The position numbers and the translations under genes were made by a program. Of a DNA stretch of 64,000 nt, positions 35,600 to 43,258 are shown one piece after another. The first letter of the stretch is position 1. Every line of letters starts with the position of its first letter. The notes beneath the pieces were generated by a model that ran no database searches, was not told the DNA's origin, and saw only the letters and a program-made list of their open reading frames with translations. The stretch is from Burkholderiaceae bacterium (GTDB lineage Bacteria; Pseudomonadota; Gammaproteobacteria; Burkholderiales; Burkholderiaceae_C). The stretch lies in contig JACKLI010000001.1 in the NCBI GenBank assembly GCA_024235995.1, positions 124,001-188,000 on the forward strand. Reading direction: 5' to 3'.

Positions 35600-36720
35600 G
35601 TCTTCAGCCCTTTTCCCAATCCGAGGCACTCACGCTCGGCGTCGAGCTGGAGCTGCAGCTGGTCAATACGGTGGACTACGACCTGGCGCACTACGCCAGC
35701 GACATGCTGCGCCTGATGGGCAAGCAGCAGCTGCCCGGCTCGGTGGTGCCCGAGATGACCGAGAGCATGATCGAGATCTCCACCGACGTGTGCCACAGCT
35801 GGAGCGAGGCGCACGCCCAGCTGGGCCAGATCCGCGACGCGCTGGTCCGGTGCGCCGACAAGCTCAACATCGCCGTGGTGGGCGGCGGCACGCACCCGTT
35901 CCAGCAGTGGCACCAGCAGCGCATCTACGACAAGCCGCGCTTCCAGCAGCTGTCGCAGCTGTACGGCTACCTCAGCAAGCAGTTCACCATCTTCGGCCAG
36001 CACGTGCACGTGGGCTGCCCCGACGCCGACACCGCGCTCTACACCCTGCACGGGCTGTCGCGCTACATCCCGCACTTCATCGCGCTGGCGGCCTCCAGCC
36101 CCTTCGTGCAGGGGCAGGACACGGCCTTCGACTCGGCCCGGCTGAACTCGGTGTTCGCCTTTCCGCTGTCCGGGCGCGCGCCCTGCGTGCTGAGCTGGGG
36201 CGAGTTCGAGCAGTACTTCGACAAGATGACGCGCACCGGCGTGGTGCAGAGCATGAAGGACTTCTACTGGGACATCCGCCCCAAGCCCGAGTACGGCACG
36301 ATCGAGGTGCGCGTGTTCGACACCCCGCTGACGGTGCAGCACGCCGCCGCGCTGGCCGGCTACGTGCAGGCGCTGGCGGCCTGGCTGCAGACGCAGCGCC
36401 CCTTCACGCCCTGCGAGGACGACTACCTGGTCTACAGCTACAACCGCTTCCAGGCCTGCCGCTTCGGGCTGGACGCGGTGTACGTCGATCCGGCCACCGG
36501 CACGCACCAGCCCCTGCGCGACCACCTGCTGGCCAGCTTCGAGCAGCTGGCGCCCTTGGCCGCGCAGTGCCAGGCCAGCGGCGCGCTGGAGCTGCTGCAC
36601 GCCCAGGTGCAGGCCAACCGCAACCACGCGCGCTGGCTGCGCGAGTGCCAGCAGCGCGAGGATTTGCTGGCCGAGGTGATCCGGCAGGCCAGCCTGAGGT
36701 TTAGGGAAGCATCCCCCTGA
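35596..36720 (+). CDS. YbdK-type carboxylate-amine ligase (GCS2 family)
   Basis: 374 residues, close to the family length. It matches the glutamate-cysteine ligase type 2 group with ALTLGVELELQLVN at the N terminus, EMTESMIEIST, GGGTHPFQQW, IFGQHVHVGC and TIEVRVFDTPL. These form the ATP-grasp-like glutamine-synthetase-fold active site. E. coli YbdK has weak gamma-glutamylcysteine ligase activity; the real substrate is unknown. It is translationally coupled to the antiporter by the ATGA overlap. Confidence 0.93.
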   Translation: MSLQPFSQSEALTLGVELELQLVNTVDYDLAHYASDMLRLMGKQQLPGSVVPEMTESMIEISTDVCHSWSEAHAQLGQIRDALVRCADKLNIAVVGGGTHPFQQWHQQRIYDKPRFQQLSQLYGYLSKQFTIFGQHVHVGCPDADTALYTLHGLSRYIPHFIALAASSPFVQGQDTAFDSARLNSVFAFPLSGRAPCVLSWGEFEQYFDKMTRTGVVQSMKDFYWDIRPKPEYGTIEVRVFDTPLTVQHAAALAGYVQALAAWLQTQRPFTPCEDDYLVYSYNRFQACRFGLDAVYVDPATGTHQPLRDHLLASFEQLAPLAAQCQASGALELLHAQVQANRNHARWLRECQQREDLLAEVIRQASLRFREASP

Positions 36721-36797
36721 GCCGCTGCGCAGCCGCCCGATTCCCGGAACTCATTCACACCTTGGCGGCACCAAACAGTGGAACAATCGCCCCCATC

Positions 36798-37646
36798 ATG
36801 ACCCTGCGCATCGGCATCTCGGCCCGCCTGCTGCACCAGCCCCCCGCCGGCTCCGGCCTGCCGCGCAAGCGGCTGCAGTTTCTCGAAAGCAACATGGCGC
36901 AGTGGATCATGTCGCACGGCGTGGTGGCGCTGATGATCCCCTTCGTCGACCACCGCATGGTCAAGGCGCGCCGGCGCCCGCCCATCGTCGACCTGGTCGA
37001 GCAGCTCGACGGCCTGGTGCTGCAGGGCGGCGCCGACGTCAGCCCGCGCTTTTACGGCGCCCAGCCCTGCACCGAATGCGGCGAATGCGATTCGATCCGC
37101 GACGAGTACGAGCTGGAGCTGCTGCGCGGCTTCGTCGAGGCCGGCAAGCCGGTGCTGGGCATCTGCCGCGGCGCGCAGCTGCTCAATGTCTACTGCGGCG
37201 GCACCCTGGTGCAGGACATTCCCAGCCAGTGGCCGGGCGCCATCGCGCACCTCGACCTGAACTGCTACGAAACCCTCACGCACGAGGTGCACTTCGTGCC
37301 CGGCTCGCGCCTGTCGGACATCTACGGCTACGCGCCCCAGCGCGTCAACAGCATCCACCACCAGTGCGTGGGCGAGCTGGGCCGAGGCCTGGTGATCGAG
37401 GCGCGCAGCCCCATCGACCGCGTGCCCGAGGCGATTCGCCACACCGGACACTCGTTCGTGATGGGCGTGCAGTGGCACCCCGAGTTCCAGTTTCACGGCA
37501 GCGGCGCGCCCAGCGAGGTGCTGGACAGCGGCCCGCTGATGATGGCCTTCTTGAAAGCCGCGGCGCGCCGCGCCGGCCACGTGCGGCGCATGGCCGACCA
37601 GGTCAGCCGGGTGGGCAAGCGCGCGCTCGAGCTGGGCGGCCTCTGA
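36798..37646 (+). CDS. Class I glutamine amidotransferase-like peptidase C26 family protein (PuuD-like)
   Basis: 282 residues. It has the class I amidotransferase triad: the Cys in LGICRGAQLLN, and His and Glu in MGVQWHPEF. The layout (QGGADVSPRFYG near residue 75, then DEYELELL) matches gamma-glutamyl-gamma-aminobutyrate hydrolases (PuuD). It hydrolyses gamma-glutamyl amide bonds in the cytoplasm. Lying next to a GCS2-type gamma-glutamyl ligase, it could form a matching make-and-break pair; that is inference. A CEC-type cysteine motif (CTECGEC) near residue 92 is unusual. Confidence 0.88.
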   Translation: MTLRIGISARLLHQPPAGSGLPRKRLQFLESNMAQWIMSHGVVALMIPFVDHRMVKARRRPPIVDLVEQLDGLVLQGGADVSPRFYGAQPCTECGECDSIRDEYELELLRGFVEAGKPVLGICRGAQLLNVYCGGTLVQDIPSQWPGAIAHLDLNCYETLTHEVHFVPGSRLSDIYGYAPQRVNSIHHQCVGELGRGLVIEARSPIDRVPEAIRHTGHSFVMGVQWHPEFQFHGSGAPSEVLDSGPLMMAFLKAAARRAGHVRRMADQVSRVGKRALELGGL

Positions 37647-37669
37647 CGCGCGCACCGCGCGACGTGAGC

Positions 37670-38689
37670 ATGGGCGAGTTCGACCTGATCGAGCGCTTTT
37701 TCAAGCAAAAATCGGCTGCAGCCCGCATCCAGCAAGCGCAAGCAGCTACAGATTCGGTAGTCCTCGGCATCGGCGACGACTGCGCGCTGCTGCAGCCCGC
37801 GCCCGGCATGCAGCTGGCCGTCAGCTGCGACATGCTGGTCGAGGGCCGCCACTTTTTCGCCGGCGTCGACCCCGCCGCGCTGGGCCACAAGGCGCTGGCC
37901 GTCAACCTGAGCGACCTGGCTGCCATGGGCGCCACGCCGCTGGCCTTCACCCTGGCGCTGGCCCTGCCGCCCGAGCGCGCGCAGGACGCGCCCTGGCTGG
38001 ACGCGCTCAGCAGCGGCCTGATTGATCTGGCCGCCGCCCACGCCTGCCCGCTGGTGGGGGGCGACACCACGGCCGGCCCTCTCAACCTGTGCATCACCGT
38101 CTTCGGCCAGGTGCCCGCCGGGCAGGCGCTGCGCCGCGACGGCGCGCAGGCCGGCGACGAGCTGTGGGTCAGCGGCACCCTGGGCGACGCGCGCCTGGCG
38201 CTGGGCGCGCTGCGCGGCGAATGGACGCTGCCCGCCCCCGCGCTGGCCCTGGCGCGCCAGCGGCTGGAGCGCCCCACGCCGCGCCTGGCGCTGGGCCGCT
38301 GCTTGCGCGGCATCGCCAGCAGCGCCATCGACATCAGCGACGGCCTGGTGGGCGACGTGGGGCACATCCTGAAAGCCTCGCAGGTGGGGGCCGACATCGA
38401 CGCCTCGATCGCTTCCAAATTAATAGCTGTTGGCGATCTGTTGACGCCGGCCAGCGTCCCGTTGGATTCAAAAACCCTGCAAGCCGCCGCACTGGCCGGG
38501 GGCGACGACTACGAGCTGGCCTTCACCGCCCCGCCCGGCGCGCGCGCCGCCGTCGAGCGCGCCGCCGCCCAGACCGCCACCCGCGTCACCCGCATCGGCC
38601 GCATCCGCGCCACGCCCGGCCTGCGCGTGCTGGACGCCCAAGGCCAGCCGCTGACCGAGACCCTGCACGCCTTCGACCACTTCGCCTGA
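37670..38689 (+). CDS. thiL: Thiamine-monophosphate kinase
   Basis: 339 residues. ThiL phosphorylates thiamine monophosphate to thiamine diphosphate with ATP. It starts MGEFDLIERFF, with GIGDDCALL near residue 33, SCDMLVEGRHF, VNLSDLAAMGA, VGGDTTAGP, IDISDGLVGDVGHI and AGGDDYELAF. The ATG at 37670 matches the family start. Two short segments, FKQKSAAARIQQAQAATDSV at residues 12-30 and SKLIAVGDLLTPASVPLDSK at 250-270, are encoded by copies of the ~55-bp repeat inserted in frame in loop regions. Thiamine diphosphate is also the cofactor of phosphoketolase, though this gene is core. Confidence 0.95.
   Translation: MGEFDLIERFFKQKSAAARIQQAQAATDSVVLGIGDDCALLQPAPGMQLAVSCDMLVEGRHFFAGVDPAALGHKALAVNLSDLAAMGATPLAFTLALALPPERAQDAPWLDALSSGLIDLAAAHACPLVGGDTTAGPLNLCITVFGQVPAGQALRRDGAQAGDELWVSGTLGDARLALGALRGEWTLPAPALALARQRLERPTPRLALGRCLRGIASSAIDISDGLVGDVGHILKASQVGADIDASIASKLIAVGDLLTPASVPLDSKTLQAAALAGGDDYELAFTAPPGARAAVERAAAQTATRVTRIGRIRATPGLRVLDAQGQPLTETLHAFDHFA
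37706..37760 (+). repeat. ~55-bp dispersed repeat, copy b (inside thiL)
   Basis: Contains AAAAATCGGCTGCAGCCCGC and ATCCAGCAAGCGCAAGCAGC, close to the apparent consensus. It is read in frame as part of ThiL. Confidence 0.65.
38411..38475 (-). repeat. ~55-bp dispersed repeat, copy c (inside thiL)
   Basis: Opposite orientation to copy b. On the plus strand it reads CCAAATTAATAGCTGTTGG, then GGCCAGCGTCCC and GATTCAAAAACC. It is degenerate but keeps the order of the AT-rich end, TAGCTG and the AAAA end. It is read in frame as part of ThiL. Confidence 0.5.
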
Positions 38690-38695
38690 GCCGCC

Positions 38696-39400
38696 ATGGC
38701 CTCGCGCGCCGCCCGCCTGCTGCAACTGCTGGACACCCTGCGCCGGCGCCGCACCCCCGCGCCCGGCGCCCTGCTGGCGCGCGAGCTGGGCGTGACCCTG
38801 CGCACCCTGTACCGCGACGTCGCCACCCTGCGCGAGCAGGGCGCCGCCATCGCCGGCGAGCCGGGCGTGGGCTACGTGCTGCGGCCGGGCTTTCTGCTGC
38901 CGCCGCTGATGTTCAGCGCCGACGAGCTGGAAGCCCTGCTGCTGGGCGCGCGCTGGGTCAGCCTGCAGGCCGACCCCGAGCTGGCCCGGGCCGCCGACGG
39001 CGCGCTGACCCGCATCGCCAGCACCCTGCCGGCCGATGCGCGCCTGGGCCTGGAAACCAGCGGCCTGATGGTGCCGCAGTCCGGCACGCCGGCGGCGCCC
39101 GAGCCCTGGCTGCCCGCGCTGCGCCGCGCCATCCGCGACGAGCGCAAGGTGGTGCTGCAGTACCGCGACGCCGACGGGCAGGCCACGCGCCGCACCGTGT
39201 GGCCGTTTGCCATGGGCTTTTTCCAGCAGTCGCGCATGCTGGCCGCCTGGTGCGAGCTGCGCCAGGACTTTCGCCACTTCCGCGCCGACCGCGTGCTGCA
39301 CCTGCACCCCACCGACGCGCCGCTGCCCGAGCGCCGGCACGCGCTGATCCGGCGCTGGAAGGCCCAGTTGCACACCCATCCCACTGCTGACAGAAACTGA
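38696..39400 (+). CDS. YafY-type transcriptional regulator (HTH and WYL domain)
   Basis: 234 residues. The N-terminal DeoR-like helix-turn-helix is at residues 1-60 (RAARLLQLLDTLRRRR...LARELGVTLRTLYRDVATLREQG). A WYL-type sensor domain follows (VVLQYRDADGQATRRTVWPFAMGFF, then WCELRQDFRHFRADRV). It starts six bases after thiL. The GST gene follows in the same direction after 50 bases; in many proteobacteria such regulators control an adjacent GST or glyoxalase-like gene. Confidence 0.9.
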   Translation: MASRAARLLQLLDTLRRRRTPAPGALLARELGVTLRTLYRDVATLREQGAAIAGEPGVGYVLRPGFLLPPLMFSADELEALLLGARWVSLQADPELARAADGALTRIASTLPADARLGLETSGLMVPQSGTPAAPEPWLPALRRAIRDERKVVLQYRDADGQATRRTVWPFAMGFFQQSRMLAAWCELRQDFRHFRADRVLHLHPTDAPLPERRHALIRRWKAQLHTHPTADRN

Positions 39401-39450
39401 CATTGCCCCGGCGCACACTGGGATGCCCTGCCAACCTGAAAGCCCCCAAA

Positions 39451-40077
39451 ATGACCTCTGCCCTCACCCTCTACACCCACCCCTGGTCGCGCGGCCGTGT
39501 CACGCGCTGGATGCTGGAAGAAACCGGCCTGCCCTACGCCACCGAGGTGCTGCAGTACGGCAGCACCATGAAGGCGCCGGCCTACCGCGCCATCAACCCC
39601 ATGGGCAAGGTGCCCGCCATCAAGCACGGCGACACGGTGGTGACGGAGAACGCCGCCATCCTGATGTACCTGGCCGACCTGGTGCCCGGCAAGCACCTGG
39701 CCCCCGCCGCCGGCACGCCCGAGCGCGGCCCCTACTACCGCTGGATCGCCTTCATGGGGCCGCTGGAGGCCCTGCTCACCGCCAAGAGCGCCGGCCAACT
39801 CGCCAAGCCCGAGCAGGCCGGCTACGGCACCGAGGCCGACGTGCTGGACACGCTGGAGGGCGCGCTGCGCGGGCGCGATCATCTGGCGGGCAATACGTTC
39901 ACCGCGGCCGATCTGTTCGTGGCCGCCGCGATCGGCTTTTACCTGCAGTTCAAGGCGATCGAGCCGCGCGCCGAGTTCGTGCGCTTTGCGCAGCTGCACG
40001 CCCAGCGCCCGGCCGCGCTGCGCGCCAACGCGATCGACGACGAGCTGGCCGCCGCGCTGCAGAAGACGGCCGGCTGA
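39451..40077 (+). CDS. Glutathione S-transferase family protein
   Basis: 208 residues, standard GST length. The N-terminal thioredoxin-like domain (LTLYTHPWSRGRVTRWMLEE, PMGKVPAIKHGDTVVTENAAI) contains the cis-Pro and the glutathione-binding E-N/S pair. An all-helical C-terminal domain follows. WSRG near residue 12 supplies a possible catalytic serine. It conjugates or reduces substrates with glutathione in the cytoplasm. The substrate is unknown. Confidence 0.93.
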   Translation: MTSALTLYTHPWSRGRVTRWMLEETGLPYATEVLQYGSTMKAPAYRAINPMGKVPAIKHGDTVVTENAAILMYLADLVPGKHLAPAAGTPERGPYYRWIAFMGPLEALLTAKSAGQLAKPEQAGYGTEADVLDTLEGALRGRDHLAGNTFTAADLFVAAAIGFYLQFKAIEPRAEFVRFAQLHAQRPAALRANAIDDELAAALQKTAG

Positions 40078-40090
40078 AGGCAGCACGGAT

Positions 40091-40150
40091 TATCCTGTTT
40101 TGATAGCTGCTCGCGATTGCCGGATGCGGGCCAGCGGCTGTTTTTGATGT
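40091..40150 (-). repeat. ~55-bp dispersed repeat, copy d (intergenic)
   Basis: The plus strand reads TTTTGATAGCTGCTCGCGAT, then GGATGCGGGCCAGCGGCTGT followed by TTTTGATG. It is the reverse complement form of the family and lies between the GST and DUF4139 genes. Confidence 0.65.
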
Positions 40151-40220
40151 GATTTCATCGGGCATCGCCAGCACGGCGCGGGCTGCTAGCATTGGTGGCA
40201 CGCTCCCCACCGGACTGCCC

Positions 40221-41852
40221 ATGCCCCCCCATCATCTTTCTCGCCCGCTGGCCGTCGCCGCGCTGGCCCTGGCTGCGCTGGCCCCCGCGCACGCCCAGAC
40301 CGCCGCGCCGCGCGCCGAGGGCGCCTCGCGCATCAGCGCCGTCAAGCTCTACCCCGGCAGCGCCACCGTCGAGCGCGTGCTGCGCGTGGCGCCGGGCGCG
40401 CGCCAGGCCACGTTCGACTGCCTGCCCGCCGCGCTGGACGCCGCCAGCCTGCAGGTCAGCGCCGCCAGCGGGATCCGCGTGGGCGAGCTGGCGGTGCGCC
40501 AGCAAGCGCGCGAGCTGCGGGGCGGCGCCTGCGCCAGCCCGCTGGACGAGCGCATCCGCGCCCTGCAGGACCAGATCGCCGGCCTGCAGGCCGAAAGCAG
40601 CGGCATCGACCTGGCCACCGGCTACTTCAAGAGCTTTGGCCAGCCCGGCGACGGCCCGCGCGCCGGCGCCGCCACCCCGGCCCAGATCGCCGCCACCGCG
40701 CAGGCGCTGCGCCAGGGCGGGCAGGACGCGCTGGCACGCCAGCACCAGCTGGCGCGCCAGCAGGAGCAGCTGGAGCGCGAGCTGAAACCCCTGCTGGCCG
40801 AGCGCGAGCGCAGCACCAGCGCGCACGCGCGCGTCAGCACGGTGCAGGTGACGCTGGCCGCGCCGCAGGGCGGCGAGCTGCGCCTGAGCTACGCCGTGCG
40901 CGGCCCCGGCTGGCAGCCCGGCTACCGCGCCACGCTGGACAGCGCCGCCAAAAAGCTGCGTCTGGAGCGCCTGGCGCAGGTGGCGCAAAGCACGGGCGAG
41001 GACTGGGACGGCGTGGCCATCACCCTGTCCACCGGCCAGCCCGGCGCCGCCACGCAGGGGCCGCTGCCCCGGCCCTGGCGCGTGGGCGTGCAGCCGCCCC
41101 AGGCCGAGGCCGTGCCGGCCCCGGTCATGGCCGCGCCGGCCGCCGCGCCATTGCTGCGCGCCGCCCCAGCCGCCAAGTCGGCGGCCGAGGCGGACGCCGA
41201 CGAGCCGCGCTTCGACGTCAGCGTGTTCCAGGGCAGCTTCGCCACCGAATTTGCCGTGCCCCAGCGCGTGACGGTGCCCTCCAGCGGGCAGCAGGTCACG
41301 CTGGCGCTGGGCGAGCAGGCGCTGGACACCGAGCTGCTGGTGCGCGCCACGCCGGCGCTGGACGCCCACGCCTACCTGATCGCCCGCCTGGCCACCCCGC
41401 CCGGCGTGTGGCCCGCCGGCGCGCTGCAGCTGTACCGCGACGGCGCCTTCGTCGGCAGCGGGCGCTTCGACGCCGAGCGCAGCACGCGCGAGGGCCTGGC
41501 CTTCGGCCGCGACGAGCTGGTGAGCGTGCGCAGCGAGCGCCCCGAGCAGCAGCAGGGCACGGGCGGCTTCATCGGCACGCGCCACCAGCGCACCGACGAG
41601 CGCCGCTACACCGTGCACAACCGCCACGCCACCCCCATCCAGCTGCAGGTGCTGGACGCCGCGCCGGTGCCCGAGCATGAGGACGTGAAGGTCGAGTCGC
41701 ACTACCAGCCCGCGCCGCAGACCGAGCGCTGGCACGACGAGCCCGGCACCGTGGCCTGGGAGCAGCCGCTGGCCGCCGGCGCCACGCAGGGCTTCAGCGC
41801 CACGCACCGCATCAGCTGGCCCAAGGACGAGCGGCTGCGGGAGCGGCGATGA
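40221..41852 (+). CDS. DUF4139 domain protein (mucoidy inhibitor-like), exported
   Basis: 543 residues. A signal peptide (LAVAALALAALAPAHAQ) precedes an N-terminal DUF4140 region (RISAVKLYPGSATVERVLRV). A helical, glutamine-rich coiled-coil part lies at about residues 110-200 (LARQHQLARQQEQLERELK). The C-terminal DUF4139 domain starts with LRLSYAVRGPGWQPGYRA. It is probably periplasmic. The family is named after a fungal mucoidy inhibitor, but no biochemical role is known. Confidence 0.88.
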   Translation: MPPHHLSRPLAVAALALAALAPAHAQTAAPRAEGASRISAVKLYPGSATVERVLRVAPGARQATFDCLPAALDAASLQVSAASGIRVGELAVRQQARELRGGACASPLDERIRALQDQIAGLQAESSGIDLATGYFKSFGQPGDGPRAGAATPAQIAATAQALRQGGQDALARQHQLARQQEQLERELKPLLAERERSTSAHARVSTVQVTLAAPQGGELRLSYAVRGPGWQPGYRATLDSAAKKLRLERLAQVAQSTGEDWDGVAITLSTGQPGAATQGPLPRPWRVGVQPPQAEAVPAPVMAAPAAAPLLRAAPAAKSAAEADADEPRFDVSVFQGSFATEFAVPQRVTVPSSGQQVTLALGEQALDTELLVRATPALDAHAYLIARLATPPGVWPAGALQLYRDGAFVGSGRFDAERSTREGLAFGRDELVSVRSERPEQQQGTGGFIGTRHQRTDERRYTVHNRHATPIQLQVLDAAPVPEHEDVKVESHYQPAPQTERWHDEPGTVAWEQPLAAGATQGFSATHRISWPKDERLRERR

Positions 41853-41872
41853 GCGCGCGCGTGACCCGGGCT

Positions 41873-41976
41873 GGCTCCTTCCCCCGCTGGGGGAAGGCGG
41901 GGATGGGGGCACGTCCCGCATCTCAAGAAACCGCCGCGCGCCCCCACCCCAGCCCTCCCCCAGCGGGGGAGGGAGC
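41873..41976. repeat. Inverted pair of REP-like hairpin sequences
   Basis: Two GC-rich elements in opposite orientation: GGCTCCTTCCCCCGCTGGGG at the left and CCCCAGCGGGGGAGGGAGC (as CAGCGGGGGAGGGAGC) at the right, with matching GGGGATGGGGGC / GCCCCCACCCC parts inside. Each can fold, and together they could form one long stem. The pair lies between the DUF4139 and pgpA genes; its right end is directly before the pgpA start. It may act as a mRNA-stabilising or terminator-like element. Confidence 0.75.
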
Positions 41977-41982
41977 AAAACC

Positions 41983-42618
41983 ATGAGCCTGTCCGACCGT
42001 CCGCGCGGCGACGTCAGCGACGTCACCCCGCGCCCGCTGCCGCCACGCCCCGACGCCGCCGACGACGCAGCACCCGCGCCGGCGGCCGCGCCCACGCCGC
42101 CCCCGCGCATCGAGGCCCCGCCGCAGCGCCCCGGCGTGCGCTTTCTGCGCGCCCATCCGGCGCACTGGATCGGGCTGGGCTTCGGCTCGGGCCTGTCGCC
42201 GGTGGCGCCGGGCACGGTGGGCACGCTGTGGGCCTGGCTGGCCTGGGCGGTGCTGGGCCTGTGGCTGACGCCCGCACAGCTGGGCTGGCTGCTGGCCGTG
42301 TCGCTGCCGCTGGCCTGGTGGGCCTGTGCCGTCAGCGCCGACCACCTGAACGTGGCCGACCCCAGCGCCGTGGTGGCCGACGAGGTCGTTGCCTTCTGGC
42401 TCGTCCTGTGGCTGGTGCTGCCGGCCAGCTTCTGGGCGCAGCTGGCGGCGTTTGCGCTGTTTCGCTTCTTCGACGCCGTCAAGCCCGGTCCGGTGGGCTG
42501 GGCCGACCGCCTGCTGCACGGCGCGCGCGGCTGGCGCGGCGGCTTCGGCATCGTGCTGGACGACCTGGTGGCCGCCGGCTGCACCTTGCTGGTGATCGCC
42601 CTGGTGCGTGTGCCATGA
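41983..42618 (+). CDS. pgpA: Phosphatidylglycerophosphatase A
   Basis: 211 residues, with a ~45-residue proline- and alanine-rich N-terminal extension compared with E. coli PgpA. The core shows HWIGLGFGSGLSPVAPGTVGTLWAW, DPSAVVADEVVAFW and RFFDAVKPGPVGWAD, the conserved PgpA motifs with the metal-binding acidic residues. It dephosphorylates phosphatidylglycerol phosphate in the inner membrane. Its stop overlaps the pncC start (ATGA). Confidence 0.95.
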   Translation: MSLSDRPRGDVSDVTPRPLPPRPDAADDAAPAPAAAPTPPPRIEAPPQRPGVRFLRAHPAHWIGLGFGSGLSPVAPGTVGTLWAWLAWAVLGLWLTPAQLGWLLAVSLPLAWWACAVSADHLNVADPSAVVADEVVAFWLVLWLVLPASFWAQLAAFALFRFFDAVKPGPVGWADRLLHGARGWRGGFGIVLDDLVAAGCTLLVIALVRVP

Positions 42619-43145
42619 CCGGATCGCTATCAAATCAAGAGCTGCTTGCGCAGGATGCAGGCCGGTCAACGGCCGAAATCGTTGAAGAACTGGCCGCGGC
42701 CCTGCTGGCGCGCGGCTGGCTGCTGGCCACCGCCGAAAGCTGCACCGGCGGCCTGATCGCGGGTGCCTGCACCGACCTGGCGGGCTCCAGCCACTGGTTC
42801 GAACGCGGCTTCGTCACCTACAGCAACGCCGCCAAGACCGAGCTGCTGGGCGTGCCGGCCGAGCTGATCGCCCGGCACGGCGCGGTCAGCGAGCCGGTGG
42901 CGCGCGCGATGGCGCGCGGCGCCGTGGCGCACGCCCGCGCGCAGGTCGCCGTGGCCGTCACCGGCGTGGCCGGGCCCGGCGGCGGCAGCGCCGACAAGCC
43001 GGTGGGCACCGTGTGGTTCGGCTGGCAGCTGCCGGGTCGCACCGAGACCGAATGCCGGCGCTTTGACGGCGACCGCGCCGCCGTGCGCGCGCAAACCGTG
43101 GCGCATGCGCTGGCGGGGCTGGTGCGGCGGATCGCGGCGGGCTAA
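42615..43145 (+). CDS. pncC: Nicotinamide-nucleotide amidohydrolase (CinA C-terminal domain)
   Basis: 176 residues, the CinA C-terminal domain alone. Motifs are LATAESCTGGLIAG, YSNAAKTELLGVP and AVTGVAGPGGGSADKPVGTVWFG. The enzyme deamidates NMN to NaMN in NAD recycling. The ATG overlaps the pgpA stop, and the pair is commonly adjacent in Burkholderiales. The first ~20 residues (GSLSNQELLAQDAGRSTAEI) are encoded by a copy of the ~55-bp repeat, an extension relative to the usual start near VEELAAAL. Confidence 0.93.
   Translation: MTGSLSNQELLAQDAGRSTAEIVEELAAALLARGWLLATAESCTGGLIAGACTDLAGSSHWFERGFVTYSNAAKTELLGVPAELIARHGAVSEPVARAMARGAVAHARAQVAVAVTGVAGPGGGSADKPVGTVWFGWQLPGRTETECRRFDGDRAAVRAQTVAHALAGLVRRIAAG
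42624..42682 (-). repeat. ~55-bp dispersed repeat, copy e (5' end of pncC)
   Basis: The plus strand reads GCTATCAAATCAAGAGCTGC then TTGCGCAGGATGCAGGCC and CCGAAATC. It is the reverse complement form and is read as the first ~20 codons of pncC. Confidence 0.6.
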
Positions 43146-43258
43146 GAAGCTGTCAACCCACGCTGGCAGGCGCGGATGCAGGCCGCCGGGCGGCCAGCAC
43201 GCTTCGGTAAGATGGCCCGAGCGGCCGCGCGGCGGCCGCCCTTCACCGGAGCAGCCCC

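Noticed and set aside
34348..36720. 790-codon open frame that looks like an antiporter-ligase fusion
   Set aside because: The first part is the wrong frame of the antiporter gene; only the YbdK-like part from 35596 is real.
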